Part shown: positions 12,002 to 22,404 of the stretch, one piece after another | Numbering within the stretch: the first letter of the stretch is position 1 | How the letters are laid out: each line of letters starts with the position of its first letter | Source: Aspidapion aeneum | Lineage: Eukaryota > Arthropoda > Insecta > Coleoptera > Brentidae | Reading direction: 5' to 3' | Assembly (NCBI GenBank): GCA_963576565.1 | Contig: OY755039.1 | Span: forward strand, 81,095,955-81,159,954 | Length of the DNA stretch: 64,000 bases | Translations under genes and position numbers: made by a program | Notes under the pieces: generated by a model | The model's input: the letters and a program-made list of their open reading frames with translations, nothing else | What the model was told of the DNA's origin: nothing | Database searches by the model: none

Positions 12002-13018
12002 GGCTCCGAAACGAAATAGCGACGTACAAAATAGCGACGTACGAAATGGCGAGTAATGAATTAGCGACTATCAAAATAGCGTTTGTAACAAAACAGCGAT
12101 ATATCAAAATAGCGATGTTTCACAACCAAAATAGTGATGTATCAAAATAGCGATTAATTAAAATAGAAAATAACGCGTGCCTTCTTTCCCAGGAACCTAT
12201 GGGGTGCGTAAATACGAACCGAACCAAACCTTTTTTGTTTTTTTGTTAAGGGCGTAGTCAGTGCAAGCACTCAAAACAAGCGGTCCCTTTGAAATGCATT
12301 TGCCCCCGGAACCGTTTCCTAAACATCCTCCCTTCCGCTCTGGCGATTAGGAGTTCGTGCATATCATCTAATTTCTCTTTGTTACTTTATTTTGTAGTGC
12401 TCCTTTACTGTCATTACTGACTAAAACTTCTTTTGAAGACTTCTAGCGATACTATCAAGCCGTTTGCTTTTATTATCCATTATGTCTTTGATAAATTGGT
12501 TCGGTTCTCATTTATGATTTGTTCTGGTAGTACGTTTCCTTGGTCTATATGTAAGGCTTCTAGCATAATGTTTCGTTTTTCTCTAAACTTTGGGCACCGA
12601 ACCAAACCTAACTGAACCGGAGCGAACCAGCATATTTCTTTAGAAAGAAAACTTTCCTGACTTCTTTACTGGGATCCTACAGAGTGTAAATCCGAACCGA
12701 AGCGAATTCGGTTCAAACTGAACCGAACGGAATTCGGTTCGGTTAGGATTCAAACCCTCTAGGATCCCGGGAAAAAAGTCAGGGAAGTTTTTTTTTGAAA
12801 AAATATGCTGAGTCGCATTTTGTTACATCGCTATTTTGATAGTCGCTATTTTGTTACATCGCAATTTTTTTACATCGCGATTTTGTTACAATCGCTTTTT
12901 TGTTACATCACTCTTTTGATAGTCGCTCTTTCATTAAATCGCTATTTTGATTGTCGCTTTTTTGATACCGCTAATTTAATACCCGCTATTTTGTACATCG
13001 CTATTTCGTTCCGGAGCC
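12002..13018. mobile_element. foldback (FB-like) element with minisatellite arms
   Basis: Ends are inverted: GGCTCCGAAACGAAATAGCG at 12002 and its complement with one change ending at 13018. Each arm is an imperfect tandem array around the core AAAATAGCG (left 12010-12165, right 12815-13010 in inverse orientation). A perfect 9-bp direct repeat, ATCTGATAC, lies on both sides (11993-12001 and 13019-13027). Long repeat-built inverted ends and 9-bp duplications are the marks of Drosophila FB elements (Mutator superfamily). No transposase is inside, so it is non-autonomous. It sits in msn intron 1. Confidence 0.85.
12650..12792. repeat. imperfect palindrome inside the foldback element
   Basis: ctttcctgacttctttact and the following gggatcctacagagtgtaa are mirrored about 90 bp later (ctctaggatcccgg, then aagtcagggaag). 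Centre is a run of gaaccgaa / ttcggttc words. A weaker copy of one arm lies at 12180-12235 (aggaacctatggggtgcgta). Confidence 0.7.
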
Positions 13019-13129
13019 ATCTGATACCTTCCTAGCTAGCACATTAGCACACTTTAAGTGAACCCATGATATATCAGCCTTGAAAACAATTTTTTGTAAA
13101 TACCTCAGAAACTAAACCTAACACAAATC

Positions 13130-13310
13130 AACAAACGTGGAATTTCGTACCCGTGAATTTAAAAATCAAACAAGTTTCGTGGCTAATCGGGCAAAAAGGA
13201 GTTTTTTTGTTTCCCTTATATTTTTCCGTGGGTAGCCTGAAAGCTTAACCCGATTAGCCACGAAACTTGTTTGATTTTTAAATTCACGGGTACGAAATTC
13301 CACGTTTGTT
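13130..13310. repeat. perfect 62-bp inverted repeat, 57-bp loop
   Basis: 13130-13191 and 13249-13310 are exact reverse complements (begins aacaaacgtggaatttcgta). Perfect identity suggests a recent hairpin-type MITE or an inverted duplication. No target duplication was found. Confidence 0.9.
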
Positions 13311-13321
13311 AGTATTATTAT

Positions 13322-13665
13322 TTTTTTTTAGATAAATCCATTATTTCTTTAGGTGTTCTGCTAACTTTATATAAAGTTAGCAAAACCCCAATTTAAAAAA
13401 AAAAAAAACTTTTACAGCAAATTTTTTGTTTTTACAACTTATTTACAGATAATTAACGGGAAATTCTGCACTAAATTTTTTTTAGATAAATCCATTATTT
13501 CTTTAGGTGTTCTGCTAACTTTATATAAAGCAAAACAGCAATTAAAAAAAAACGGGCACGGCTAATTTTTTGTTTTCACAACTAATTTACGGATAATTAA
13601 TGGCAAATTATGAGCATATAATTTTTTTCTATTTCCAAAGTTGTTCTGCTAACTTTATATACATG
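13322..13665. repeat. tandem repeat of about 155 bp, two copies and a partial third
   Basis: The text gataaatccattatttcttt ... ctgctaactttatataaag recurs from about 13331 and 13486, and in shortened form near 13636. It lies between msn exons 1 and 2. Confidence 0.7.
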
Positions 13666-13676
13666 GTTTATTTTCA

Positions 13677-13889
<213 letters not shown>

Positions 13890-14160
13890 TTAAAAATATT
13901 AGAGTTTTATGTTTGTCCTTAAAGTTTTATTTGTTTCATTTCTCAAGTTAAAAACCTTAGTTAAAAATAGTTTAAATTTAGCTTGGAATTAGTTTTGCCA
14001 TAAACCATATTTAAAGAAAACTAGAAATATAATTTACACAAAATACAACACTGCAGTCTATAGAGGAGTCTATGTTTGCACCACCATTTTAGCTGAGGAC
14101 CTGAAAAATAAAGCTTTTTAGAGCTGGTTTACCAGGTTTTTCAATGTAATGCTTAGTATA

Positions 14161-14257
14161 TAAGCTCAAATATTCCTGCAGGGTCCTTTAGGGTGTTCAA
14201 ATCAATTTCACCAAGAGAACAGTTGACTGATAGTGATATTTCGTGGGCCATCTTGAG
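14161..14257 (-). pseudogene. partial duplicate of msn exon 1 (start-codon part)
   Basis: These 97 bp match 13775-13871 with five substitutions and no indel. On the minus strand they encode the first 30 codons of msn, with Q4E and P7L, and keep the ATG, but lack the ATP loop and the splice donor. They lie upstream of the true exon 1 in msn's direction. A further copy of the start-codon segment follows (14285-14342). Confidence 0.88.
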
Positions 14258-14342
14258 CTTTTTAGAGCAGGTTTACCAGGTTTTACTGATAGTGATATTT
14301 CGTGGGCCATCTTGAGCTTTTTAGAGCAGGTTTACCAGGTTT
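14226..14342. repeat. 59-bp tandem duplication including the duplicated msn start codon
   Basis: Copies at 14226-14284 and 14285-14342 (actgatagtgatatttcgtg...). A third related piece (gctttttagagctggtttac) lies at about 14114. The duplicated unit covers the msn ATG and the sequence just upstream of it. Confidence 0.85.
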
Positions 14343-14639
14343 TTCAACATAATACACACTTAGTACCTAAGGTAAAATGCCCAGTGAATGATACTCTAGA
14401 ATATTTTCCCCAAGTTTTCATTAACAAAGCAAAGTTAATACTATTAATTAGAAAAATTAAATCGTAGATTATAAATTAGGTTATACAGAATATAAGAAAA
14501 ATTTAAATAAAAAACAAACATATACAGTCAATTAAGAAAATTAAGAAAACAGATAAAACAAACAAACAAAACAACAAAGTAGTCAGTTAAAAATTTAAAA
14601 TAAGTAAAAACATAGATATAAAACGGTATTATAAAACAA

Positions 14640-15224
14640 AAATAAATTAAAAAAAAAACATCAACCAAACATCAAATGGATAAAAAATATAAAAAAACAT
14701 GTTTACATAAATATAAAATTTATAACATAATCATAATCGTAAAACTCCTTAATATTATAAAATGCTTTGGTGACTAGATATTGTTTGACACATAAACGAA
14801 ACGTCTTATAGCTATAACAATCTTTTATTTGTTGTGGTGAATGATTAAACATCTTTATGCTTTCATAAATCACTGAATTTTTTGTAAATGCACATTTGGG
14901 TACGGGCAAAGGTAAGTTATTTTATCGTAGATTATAACCACTATTATTATCTTGAACAAAACCAGAGGTTTTCTATTTTTTTAAAATAAGACTTACAGAC
15001 TCTAAGATAAACAGGCATGGCACAGTCAATATTCCCTCCTGTACAAACAATGGCCTGCAAGATTCTGTACATCTTTTTTTTTTACCTTTGAATACCAGTT
15101 TTCTGATGGCTTCCATGAGGGAAGAGCATTTTTGAAACCATATAACTTTATTGTTTATGAAGAAAATTATAGTGATTTTTACAGAGGGAAATATGGAAGA
15201 ATGGAAAAATACTGTTTTTTGCAT
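14640..15224 (-). mobile_element. 5'-truncated non-LTR retrotransposon, RT C-terminal tail
   Basis: Two minus-strand frames in order: ESCRPLF...GILTVPCLFILESV (15224-14973), then KMFNHSPQQIKDCYSYKTFR and VKQYLVTKAFYNIKEFYD (14909-14703). Both are motifs I recognise from the C-terminal tail of insect LINE ORF2 proteins (CR1/Crack/Daphne-like or jockey-like). The frames are separated by a shift and the RT domain is missing. Confidence 0.6.
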
Positions 15225-15717
15225 TTCTATTATAATTTTATTTAATGGAACCTAAAAAAAGTGCAAATCAATGAATGGATATATAAGGGTGATTCTACAG
15301 AATTTGGTAATATTGTGGTCCTCAAGGTAAAAAATGAACTGTCATAGTTTTTTAATAATTTTTTATTTTTGATGTGTATAGATTACTGACAGTTCTTTAT
15401 GGCTCAATTGAAAAAAATTATATTTTTTTTCTCCAGTTAATGCCAATTTTATCATTTACACTCAAAATGTCAATACCCTGGTATGTGCCCACCCAAGAAA
15501 CAAAAATAGATCGGGTTTTTTTTGTTAGTAATAATTTGAAAAAATTAGATAGCTACTAGTATAGGTATATGCGTTTTTGATTTGAGCAACCACAATTTCA
15601 CTTTTTAAAAAAAAGGTGCTCTCAAAAATTAAACAGTTTTGTCCACGATTTTTAATGTCAAGCCCCTGGGTAAAATGTTAATTGAAATTTCCCGCCAACT
15701 GCTAACTAAAAGCCGAA

Positions 15718-16740
15718 TTGAAAGTGCCTGACAGATCATTCTGTTGCTGTGGAAGGGATCACGCCAAAATTTGCGAACCTGTCTTGACACGCTTTGGTAG
15801 AAGTTGGGTGTCCAAAGAGAGTGCATGCATGTGGTGTCATAATTTTGTCAATACTCTGGTAAGTATTTTTTCAATAATACATATAATTTATTTAAATGAA
15901 AAGTATAAGAATAAATGGTCTTTTGTTGCTTGAATACAATGGATATTTACAATTTTTGGTAATGCTTATATTTAGCATTATATTTTAGTGGTTCTAGCTT
16001 TTTTTGTTCTAGGGGATTGACACTATAAGTAGGGGATTGACACAAAGCAACAAATATTCTGTTTTTTGGCTGATTTACAATCAATTTGTTAAACTAATAA
16101 GGTATGTTTTTTCAAGGACTTACTAGACAAGAGATTCTTGTGAAAAAGTGAGAAGCTGACAAGGAAAGATATAACCAAATGAAGACCCAGAAAAGTGGAA
16201 GCAGCAGCAAGAAAAAGAAAGAGTAAAATATTTAAAGAAAAAGGAGAAAGCAAAAACAAAAGGGGTTAAAGATATGACTCCAAGAGAGAAGAGGGCCAAA
16301 GGAAAGTATTGGGTTGACTCCTGTTAATGAGGTACCAAATGAAGAAATAATTGCTAAAACCAACAGAAGATCTGAGAGACAGCCAAAATGCAGAAGACAC
16401 AGAGTTGCAGGAAAGCAATAAACAAATTAAAAAGCTGAGTGCAAAATGTGAGAAATTCAAAAAAGATATGCTAGACTTAAGCAAAAAGTAGCATCTTTAG
16501 AATCGAAGAACAGTCCCAGCTCAAAAACGAAAATTATGCACTTGGAAAACTCCCCAATCCCCACTAAAAGAGCTGAGCTGGTCAAGAAAGCTATTTTTGG
16601 AGAAATTATTGAAAAGCAATTAACTGAAAACTATTCAAAATCAAAAAGCTATTTGGAAGAGCTTTTGACAAGGTTGTTGGAGGTAGGAGAGTCCAGAAAT
16701 ACAAAATATGGAAACTTACCAAAAATAAATCATTGACATA
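15718..16740 (+). pseudogene. broken coding remnant, lysine-rich coiled-coil type, unknown family
   Basis: The first part reads a cysteine-rich stretch (RSFCCCGRDHAKICEPVLTR, then SACMWCHNF). From about 16140 frames alternate between KERVKYLKKKEKAKTKG, PREKRAK and KKVASLESKNSPSSKTK, and end with ELVKKAIFGEIIEKQL and a stop at 16736. The mix of KE-rich coiled coil and a short helical tail resembles proteins encoded by uncharacterised insect mobile elements. At least three frame changes are present. I do not recognise the family. Confidence 0.35.
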
Positions 16741-17504
16741 CCAAAGATTACTGGATTCAGAAAATAATACTTTTATTCATTCTTAAAAACCAAAAGACAG
16801 AAACAGATTAAGTAATTTAAAATGTAAAACAATTTTATAGTTATTTAAAATTTTGTGTTTTTTGTTTAAGTGTATGTAGTGAAATGTCATAGTAGGGCGC
16901 GTAATTTTGTTTGCCGGTTTTTGTCGAGTTTTATCAGTGCGACAAGTAACTTAATTGAGAAAGTTGTATATTTTGACTTATCGTTGATCATTTTATACAA
17001 TGAAAGTTTAAAACAAGTGTTACCTTGCTGCAGTTTCCAGGAAATTTGTATTTTCTTTCCTTATCGGCCGTTTATTTTTTATGTTTACGGCTCGATAAAA
17101 AACCCAGCATCTAGATCAGCTGTTTGCCTAGCAGAACAATAACATTAGTGAAGTTGGTTATTTACAAGGACTGTACACAGAGAACAGGACGGTCCACTTC
17201 CATAAGCCCCATATATTCCAAATTTGGCTACGTCACAAAATCCTCAAGGTGTCGAGCCATCCTTCTATGAACCTACTCATCCTTCTCAAAAGACCCTTGA
17301 TCTGTTTGATAGGGTGGTCTTTCCTTTTCTATTCACATTAAATGAAAAAGGATAACCGAACTTATTGATTTTTTTCGCGAATCCAAAGTGAGGTTAATTT
17401 TTATTTTAAGGGAAAAAATTTGTGGAATCTTGGTTTTGTATTGTTATTTTCGATATTTTAAACAATTTTCGGAATCGCAAAATCCCAGGAGCATCCTGTG
17501 CGGT

Positions 17505-17703
17505 TTCTGGATGTAAATCCAACTATTCGAACTTAGAAGTTCTACGTTTATGAGTTTTTTTAAATTTCCACCTTCCAATGACTGTTCCCAAGACTATTTT
17601 GCAAGAGTGGCTAAGGCGTTGTGGAAAAGACAATATGGATCCCACGAAAGCATTTCTACAGAACAGTTTTTGAAATTCCTTTTCAAGATAAATTGCTAGG
17701 TAA
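17505..17703 (+). pseudogene. decayed THAP zinc-finger exon
   Basis: Frame 1 gives SCAVSGCKSN, the C-x-V-x-G-C-x-N start of a THAP domain. Frame 2 then gives TFMSFFKFPPSND (the FxFP box), and frame 3 gives LQEWLRRCGKDNMDPTKAF (the conserved tryptophan helix) and FEIPFQDKLLG. The text ends at a plausible donor (GCTAG/GTAAAT). Two frameshifts separate the parts. THAP domains bind DNA at transposon ends or promoters. Confidence 0.65.
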
Positions 17704-17830
17704 ATATCATTTTTAACATTTTTTTAAATCTATTTAGGGCCACATTCTTTAATTATGTAAGGTTAAAATTCAGGACCTTCTCCTGTCGTAACGCTTTTTC
17801 AAGAAAAATATAAAAAAATCATTTAGTGTA

Positions 17831-18265
17831 TAGTCCTTGCCATAGGCAGTTACACTTTTGTGACTTTCACATAAACATACCTATTTCCGAGCCTATTTCC
17901 AAGCATATTTCCTAACCACAAATATATTAAAAATTAAATATGTTGTGTAGGTATACCTTATGTTGTGTTAAGCCTAAATCATTTAGTTGTAATCTGCAGA
18001 GTTTTTTAAGTGCTGGGTGGAAAAAAAAATATGCCACTTTAGTCAAACTCAGTATGTAGGTATGTGGGCACAATAGATCCATATGTGGTCACAGTGCATA
18101 GAGGTCCAGAAGGGCCTGCCACCACTTTCGAATACATACATATCTTATGTTGACAAAAAAAATGTTCTCATAAAAACAACTCAACAACATACCATTTTTT
18201 AGATTTTTTGATAAAGAAATAGGTTAATAATGTCACAAAAGTGTAACCACCTATGGCCAAGACTA
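17831..18265. mobile_element. MITE with inverted ends, inside the THAP element
   Basis: tagtccttgccataggcagt at 17831 is mirrored by actgcctatgg-like text ending gacta at 18265; about 34 bp match with few differences. A LINE tail lies inside it. Confidence 0.55.
18063..18128 (+). mobile_element. fragment of the LINE tail also found at 31.6 and 33.6 kb
   Basis: gtgggcacaatagatccata ... gaagggcctgcc resembles gtgagccacaatagacccac ... aagggctgcaaggccc at 31636 and 33630, the 3' end of an RNase-H-type LINE. Confidence 0.45.
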
Positions 18266-18804
18266 TGACACAAAGGTAACCCTCCCCCCCCCAGAGATTA
18301 CTTAATGTAACACTAAGCCGCATGTGAATTTATTTAGGCCTGTGTGTTCATCTATGAACAAGGCATGATCAGCTGAACCAAATTTGTTCACCATCCTACA
18401 GGACTTTAATTAATTCTTGATCCTGTAGTGTATTGTAGTGTCCTATGGAGTCCTGTAGACCTACTGTGGGCAGCTGATCACCCCTTGTCTATGAAGAAAC
18501 CTCTACAACCACAAAAATTAGACATTAAACATACTTTTTAATTTTTTTTTCTGTAAATGTGCAATTTAATTGTTTTTCTGTTTTGTACTAATTTGACTCC
18601 AATAATAGTGAAGTTATCAATAGTGCCAACTTAATTTGGGACACCTACTGTAATTTTGACAAAAATGTCATAACAAAATAATACTTGGACAATTTCTAAA
18701 ACCTCATGTTTTTTTGTGAATTCCATATGTACTGAGTACAAAATTTACACTGTAGAAACTACCTATTTTTAAAAAAGTTCCTTATATATGTTTTTTTATT
18801 ACAG

Positions 18805-19012
18805 GCTTATGTACTTCCAAAACAATACTAAGGAATACATCTGTGCCAAGTCAAAACCTATCAGTGAAACCAATAGAAGTTGATCCTGAAGAGCCAACTG
18901 CAGGTACAAGCATCGAAATCAAGGAACATTTGCTGGTTGATGTTGGTACAAAAGAAAACTATAGAGTTATTGTTGAATTTTTTGTATCGGAGTCTGCTAT
19001 TGTACGAAAATG
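18805..19012 (+). pseudogene. possible second exon of the THAP gene
   Basis: Follows a good acceptor (ttttttattacag) and reads GLCTSKTILRNTSVPSQNLS, then IEVDPEEPTAGTSIEIKEH and VDVGTKENYRVIVEFF to a stop at about 19010. The acidic, serine-rich linker suits the region after a THAP domain. The join to the previous exon is inferred. Confidence 0.35.
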
Positions 19013-19129
19013 AGTATTCAGTTGGTTTGCGACTGTTAGTGTGTGTCTTTAATAGTTTCAGAATCTATTCTAAGTTTAATTTAGTTGTTTTCTTTGCCTC
19101 CCCAATAATTTATTTATAATGTTCTTGTT

Positions 19130-21060
19130 TATAAGTTTTTGTTTTGTCAATTTTATCAATTTTAGTTTTTGCACAATGGAGATTTTGCTTTAGCACAGTT
19201 TTTTAGAGATATATTTATATTTTTTATATATATTATTAAAATATAATATATTATTATATTTTTTTCAATTCTTTAGAAGCTAATGTCACTTAATAAAAAC
19301 AAAATGATGCCAAGAAGTAAAAAGGTCTTGCAGTTTGTTTGCAGAATACTAAGACATTTCTTAGAAAGGTAAAATACCTACATGTCCTAGATTTTTTGCC
19401 GCCATGGTTCATTCTTCTTACATTTCATTTATCAAATTCAGGATTTGTTATCCTGATGTTTATGGTAACAAATTCCTTATTGCTTCTAATCAATAACCCC
19501 ACTTAATATTGTATACAGGTTTGTTATTTTTTTGCTATTATGAGTGATATAACAAAAAAATTCTAAAAATGTATACAGATGCCTAAAGACTTTATCTACT
19601 TAGATAATTTCTAGTATTATAAATCAATAAATATAATAAATTTGGTCGAAATTAAAATAGGAAAATAACTTTTATTTAATAATTTTAATTTTTATCTTTA
19701 AATATGTAAACATGTATCCTGAGATGATATCTTTGGGGGCACTAACATATACCTCATAAAATCAAACCTATATGTAACATTTAGATGAAGCAATAGATTA
19801 AAATACTGATAACTACAAATTGCTTCAACAGGACAAAAAGTGAGATTTTAATTACTAAAATAATAAGGGACAAAAAGCTAGTACTGCTGCTAGTTAGGTG
19901 AAGTTGAGCAATATACACACCTCAGTAGGTACACATGTTATTACCTTTTAAACATAGCAATGTTGTAGAACACTCTACATCAGTTGAAAGAAAAAACTGT
20001 ATAATGTATTGACAAAACATTTAATTTATCATGTCATGTGGAATGAGGTTTCATACTGTACAAATGACATGATAACTGAACATTTTTGCCAACAATATCT
20101 TGTTTTTACCAAAGATGGTCAGTTTATGGTCCTTGGTTTTTTCTATTCAACTGATGTGCCATGTTCTACCACAAGCCGCTACTGACAGAAAGTGAATATT
20201 TCTTAAGTGCAAAAAATACCTCAGGGCCTGTTGCTGATCAATAGCAAAAACTTTGTACAGGGACTTAATAAACCATATTTTTGTTGACCCTGTTAGTCCT
20301 TAAAGGTTGTGCCAGGTCCTGATTCTTATCAGTCCTGAGTGGTCATTAAAAGTGTCGAGATATTGTATAGGTCCTTACATATTGATGAGCCCCTCACTTT
20401 AGGTGGTACTACTAGGTGTTAAGTAGTGTAGTGGATTGCAGGGTGCATGTATACTGCTTAAGCTAGAATACCGCTATCTACCTATAAAATTTTCCTAGTT
20501 TTGATTAAAAAAACCTGAAAAATAATATACAAATGCTACTTTCTGATAATGGTAAGTTATTTGCTTCTTAAAAACCATAAAAGCTTAAGAAGATTTGCTA
20601 ATAGAAATTGATAAGTAGAATAATGTAGTGATTAAGACAGCAAAAAGCCGGGCAATATAGTGTCCTGCACAGTCCTGTAAATGAATTTTGTACACCTACT
20701 ATGGGCAGCTGATCACCCCTCATAGGCTTAGGTATTCTAATGGGGAGTAAAATACTATTCACAAAATATTCTAGATGATATTCCAAATATTAACATGTTT
20801 TTTTAAGCAAATGCTGATAAATGACAATGAAAAAATTTATTTGATTTTATTGATGATTGAGGGGTTCTGTAAACTATTTTCTGCAGAAGATACACCTAGG
20901 ATATGTTTACATAAAATTGTATATTATTATTATCTTTCTACATTACAGCGAGACATGGTTTAAAAAAAAAACGTTTTAAAATTAGTTTTTGTTTATATTT
21001 TACGAAAAAGTGAGGTTATGTCGTTGAGTATTTTGTGACGTATTAAAAACCGTCTGACAG
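19130..21060. other. AT-rich interior of the THAP element, no gene seen
   Basis: A direct repeat is present: ctgtgggcagctgatcaccc at about 18465 and the related ctatgggcagctgatcaccc at about 20699, each near a copy of tcctgtag. No coding frame of note. Confidence 0.5.
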
Positions 21061-21208
21061 ATTTCGCGAAGTGGACCATCCTGTTCTCTGTGTACAGTCC
21101 TTGGGTTATTTATTGGGCTAATTGGCCACAAACCGTCTCTACTGAAAGCGTTTTCGATCACGACCGTCTTTAAGGTCACCAAATCAAGGTACCGTATCGG
21201 TGTTTGAA

Positions 21209-22402
21209 ATGAGTGACAGTGAATTATCCCAAAAATCAGGGGATGCCTCTTCTCAAACCAAAACAAAAGCTAAAAAATCGGATGGTGGACTTAAATCTTT
21301 AAGATGTCATGGTACTAGTTCAATTAAGCACTATATATGCATGATATGCATGGATGTGTTCCATCCAAGTTGCTTGGAGCGTGATTTTAGGAGTTCTCAA
21401 AAAATAAAAGATCACATAATCATTTGTAGCAGTAATTGTCTTGAGAGGAAGAAAAAACAGGATAACCAGAATGAGTTCATTTCGACTCTTGAGAATGAAG
21501 TGAAAAACTTAAAGGATGAGATTCTCGAAAAACAGAAAATTATAGATCAGATGAGTGAGGAGATGTATGAGTTGAATGTAGACACACGAGGAGCTGCCTC
21601 TGCCTCTTTTGATGTAAATCAGTACAAGAGCTTAATTGAGGATATCCAGAAAATTACAAAAAATGCAGTCAGTCAGGTAGAAAGCCAAATCTACGAAAAT
21701 TTCTCTAAATTCTCATCTAATATCATTGAATCCAACAAAGAGCTGGTCAAAATAATGTCTAACCAAAAAGAGAGTGTTTCAACTTATCACGATCATCAAA
21801 TAAACAGTGTAGATAGGCTGATACCATCCTTTCGAAGCCAATCTAACCATGTTCCTGCAGATAAGGAAGCCACAAACAATGAAAACTCACATGATCCAAT
21901 ACCCAAACCCCCCATTAAAAAAAATGTAATTCAAGATCAAAATATAGACAAAGCTTCGACTTTCACACTGAGCCAGGTTAATAACTCAATACAAAATGCT
22001 ATGCACTATAAAAATGCTAGTCAAAATTTCAAAAAACCATCATTTTCTTTTAGAGGGCAAAGGCAAATGTCAAGTAATGAACTAGATAACAACAGTTTTG
22101 CTGGAATTCCCTCAAAAAAATGGTTTTATGTTGGTAGAGTGGCAAAAACAACCACAGATATTGTTATTAGAGATTATTTACTAAATAAAACTGGATTAAC
22201 AGGTGAAGATAAAATAGTTGTCAAATTATTAAATGAAGGGGACTATAGCTCATCCTTCAAGGTGGGCATAGATCTTTCAATTGCAGATGAACTTATGGAT
22301 CCAGATTTTTGGCCAAGAAATGTGATGATTAGAAGATTCAATTTTGGCGGTAGGGGGGTAGTGGGAAATTTTCAAAGCATGCCTCCAAAAAGGCTTCAAT
22401 AG
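21209..22402 (+). CDS. LINE ORF1 protein: PHD-like finger, coiled coil, RNA-binding tail
   Basis: 398 codons from the ATG at 21209. The N-terminus is a PHD-like cysteine/histidine cluster (LRCHGTSSIKHYICMICMDV, then FHPSCLERDF and CSSNC, about residues 30-80). A coiled coil follows (STLENEVKNLKDEILEKQKI, about 85-115). The C-terminus (KKWFYVGRVAKTTTDIVIRD, and FWPRNVMIRRFNF) is like the RRM-like part of LINE ORF1 proteins. Such proteins coat LINE RNA and act as chaperones. The last codons overlap the next ORF. Confidence 0.82.
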   Translation: MSDSELSQKSGDASSQTKTKAKKSDGGLKSLRCHGTSSIKHYICMICMDVFHPSCLERDFRSSQKIKDHIIICSSNCLERKKKQDNQNEFISTLENEVKNLKDEILEKQKIIDQMSEEMYELNVDTRGAASASFDVNQYKSLIEDIQKITKNAVSQVESQIYENFSKFSSNIIESNKELVKIMSNQKESVSTYHDHQINSVDRLIPSFRSQSNHVPADKEATNNENSHDPIPKPPIKKNVIQDQNIDKASTFTLSQVNNSIQNAMHYKNASQNFKKPSFSFRGQRQMSSNELDNNSFAGIPSKKWFYVGRVAKTTTDIVIRDYLLNKTGLTGEDKIVVKLLNEGDYSSSFKVGIDLSIADELMDPDFWPRNVMIRRFNFGGRGVVGNFQSMPPKRLQ

Positions 22403-22404
22403 TA

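Larger units (their letters stand above)
17165..21103. mobile_element. 3.9-kb terminal-inverted-repeat DNA transposon with THAP remnant
   Basis: The 36-bp ends are inverted with one mismatch: CAAGGACTGTACACAGAGAA at 17165 and its complement ending at 21103. A perfect 9-bp direct repeat, GGTTATTTA, flanks the ends (17156-17164 and 21104-21112). Inside lie a decayed THAP domain (about 17505-17703), a second possible exon (18805-19012) and smaller repeats. THAP domains occur in P-superfamily and some other cut-and-paste transposases; P elements usually leave 8 bp and Mutator-like elements 9 bp, so the superfamily is open. No transposase core is readable. Confidence 0.75.
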
